From Pontederia crassipes (lineage: Eukaryota > Streptophyta > Magnoliopsida > Commelinales > Pontederiaceae), in assembly GCA_030549335.1 (NCBI GenBank), contig CM060194.1, positions 65,376,547 through 65,440,546 of the forward strand: a stretch of 64,000 nucleotides of DNA. Direction: 5' to 3'. Below are positions 62,880-64,000 of the stretch, in pieces. How positions within the stretch are numbered: the first letter of the stretch is position 1; each line of letters begins with the position of its first letter. The notes beneath the pieces are model-generated. The model was given only the letters and a program-made list of their open reading frames with translations, was not told the origin of the DNA and made no database searches. A program made the translations under genes and the position numbers.

Positions 62880-62973
62880 GCCATCCCCCCTCTCCCCCTG
62901 CATTTATGCTTCTTCACTTCCCTCCTGTTCTGCTGCTACTTGTTGCTCTTTTCCATTCGTCCGAGTTTCAGAG

Positions 62974-63052
62974 ATGAAGCCACCTTATGCTGTCGTCATT
63001 GTTCTCTTCCTCATCTGTGCTGCCGCTGATGTAGTTATAAGCATTTCTGATG
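62974..63052 (+). CDS. First exon of a putative secreted protein (partial)
   Basis: The ATG sits in the context CAGAGATGAAG and opens 26 codons plus one base: a short charged start, a strongly hydrophobic core (VVIVLFLICAAADVVI), then Ser-Ile-Ser-Asp. It ends at a consensus donor, G|GTAAGT. A short signal-peptide exon in phase 1 is common in plant secreted-protein genes. I see no second exon in the remaining 950 bp, so the intron probably runs past the window. The product family cannot be named. It could also be a chance frame; the TATA-like site and clean donor support it. Confidence 0.45.
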
Positions 63053-64000
63053 GTAAGTCTCTCTCTTAATTGCAACCATTACAGATTGAATCTTTGAGAT
63101 ATCTCAAAGTACTATAACTTCGTTTTATCTTCTATCGAGAAAAAAACTTAGTTTTATCTTTATTTTGTACGATTTTATTGCATGATAACATGCTAGTTAT
63201 TTTTATAGATAAAATTCATAAATATACTATATTTTAAGATTGGATTAAATCTAACACCGAAGAAGAAAAATAACCTCTTAATTTAATATTTTCAAGAAAG
63301 AAGAAATACAAAAAGAAAGTAGGTAAGTATATGAATTATGCCCATGTCAATAGTTACTGCATAGTGAGTGCTGAGCATTTTGGATAGCCACTACCACCTA
63401 TCTGCAACGTGTGTTTACGGACATGTTGCTTGCGGTCTTTCTTTTTCTTAAGTATCCGTGGGATTGGCATCTAAATTAGCATTTAAATTCAAAATGAAAA
63501 CAATGATATGTTTCTCTAATCAAATGAATTGAATCTTAAGAATGAAATTTATTAATTAATGGTTCCAATCAATTGATTATTTTGGATACATGGTTGCTTA
63601 GCTTGGAAGTTAATTCGGAAAGTCACGAGGAACATGCATCCCGTCCGTTGCATCTTTGATCCCATGTGCCCGACTGTGCCATGCATGTGGTTGAGCTTTG
63701 CACGTCATTGTCCTCTTCACTTCACTGCCTGCAGTGTAAACAGCATGCAAGATCTTCTAATTATCCAACAGGCTTAAATCTACCAACTCGGATGGTTGGA
63801 CTACCATTAGGTCCACTAGGTCCCAACTTTGTCCATATCTTAGTTTTACCTATGAGTGAGAGATCTAGACGGAGCTTCGCCAGCATGTTCCCACCGAATT
63901 AAAGAAAAAAAAAAGTCCTGATCTAACTTTTCTTTAGCAGTCTAGGTTTAACTTTCCGAATCGTCCTTGAGCATGTGTAGCATTTTTATAAAATGGTAAA
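63053..64000. other. Putative intron and unassigned sequence at the right edge
   Basis: AT-rich, with no convincing second exon. The open frame at 63666-63902 has no recognisable domain. Confidence 0.3.

Noticed and set aside
62860..62973. Upstream in-frame ATG extending the secreted-protein exon
   Set aside because: It lies before the TATA-like site and would bury the signal peptide inside the protein.

Overview
The window is nuclear DNA from a flowering plant. The evidence is three plant genes with classic intron structures, a plastid-targeted DYW-type PPR protein, a Shaker AKT1-type potassium channel, a 24-exon PDR/ABCG transporter, and a typical plant transposon mix. Exons, especially first exons, are GC-rich, while intergenic DNA is very AT-rich. 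I cannot fix the species.

Host genes: (1) a complete ABCG/PDR full-size transporter on the minus strand, 3679-10594, whose 24 exons splice in frame to about 1448 aa; (2) an intronless PPR-DYW protein on the minus strand, 21159-23816, recognisable as the VAC1/ECB2 chloroplast RNA-editing factor; (3) an inward-rectifier K+ channel of the AKT1 type on the minus strand, 30820-34875, 11 exons, about 925 aa; (4) a probable first exon of a secreted-protein gene on the plus strand, 62974-63052, running off the right edge. They look like unrelated neighbours, not a functional cluster.

Mobile DNA fills most of the rest. 408-1435 is a one-ended CACTA terminus with CGACGG-rich tandem repeats. 12714-13580 is a non-autonomous hAT-like element, 14319-15265 holds nested foldback elements, and 19800-20469 is a MITE. 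16475-19781 is a long LTR-like repeat with an internal 554-bp duplication. 24592-28405 is a full hAT element with a perfect 8-bp target duplication and a transposase killed by six stop codons and a frameshift. 28967-30145 and 45850-49600 are LTRs of one family, the second interrupted by another LTR. 36399-38277 is a PIF/Harbinger element with a MITE nested inside it. 40430-42060 is a badly decayed Ty1/copia pol.

The right third (53675-61913) is an archaeological stack. Two solo LTRs of one small family have perfect 5-bp target duplications, and one of them is split by a 2.75-kb LTR. The intact copy serves as the empty site. A second long LTR of the large family lies in the opposite orientation 2.7 kb away. 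42300-44880, 49620-53670 and 56866-58847 are AT-rich with no gene I can support.

I found no clear undescribed system. The most informative material is the nested-insertion chronology, the all-transition inactivation of the hAT transposase, a 49-nt intron in the transporter, and a modified C-terminus on the editing factor.
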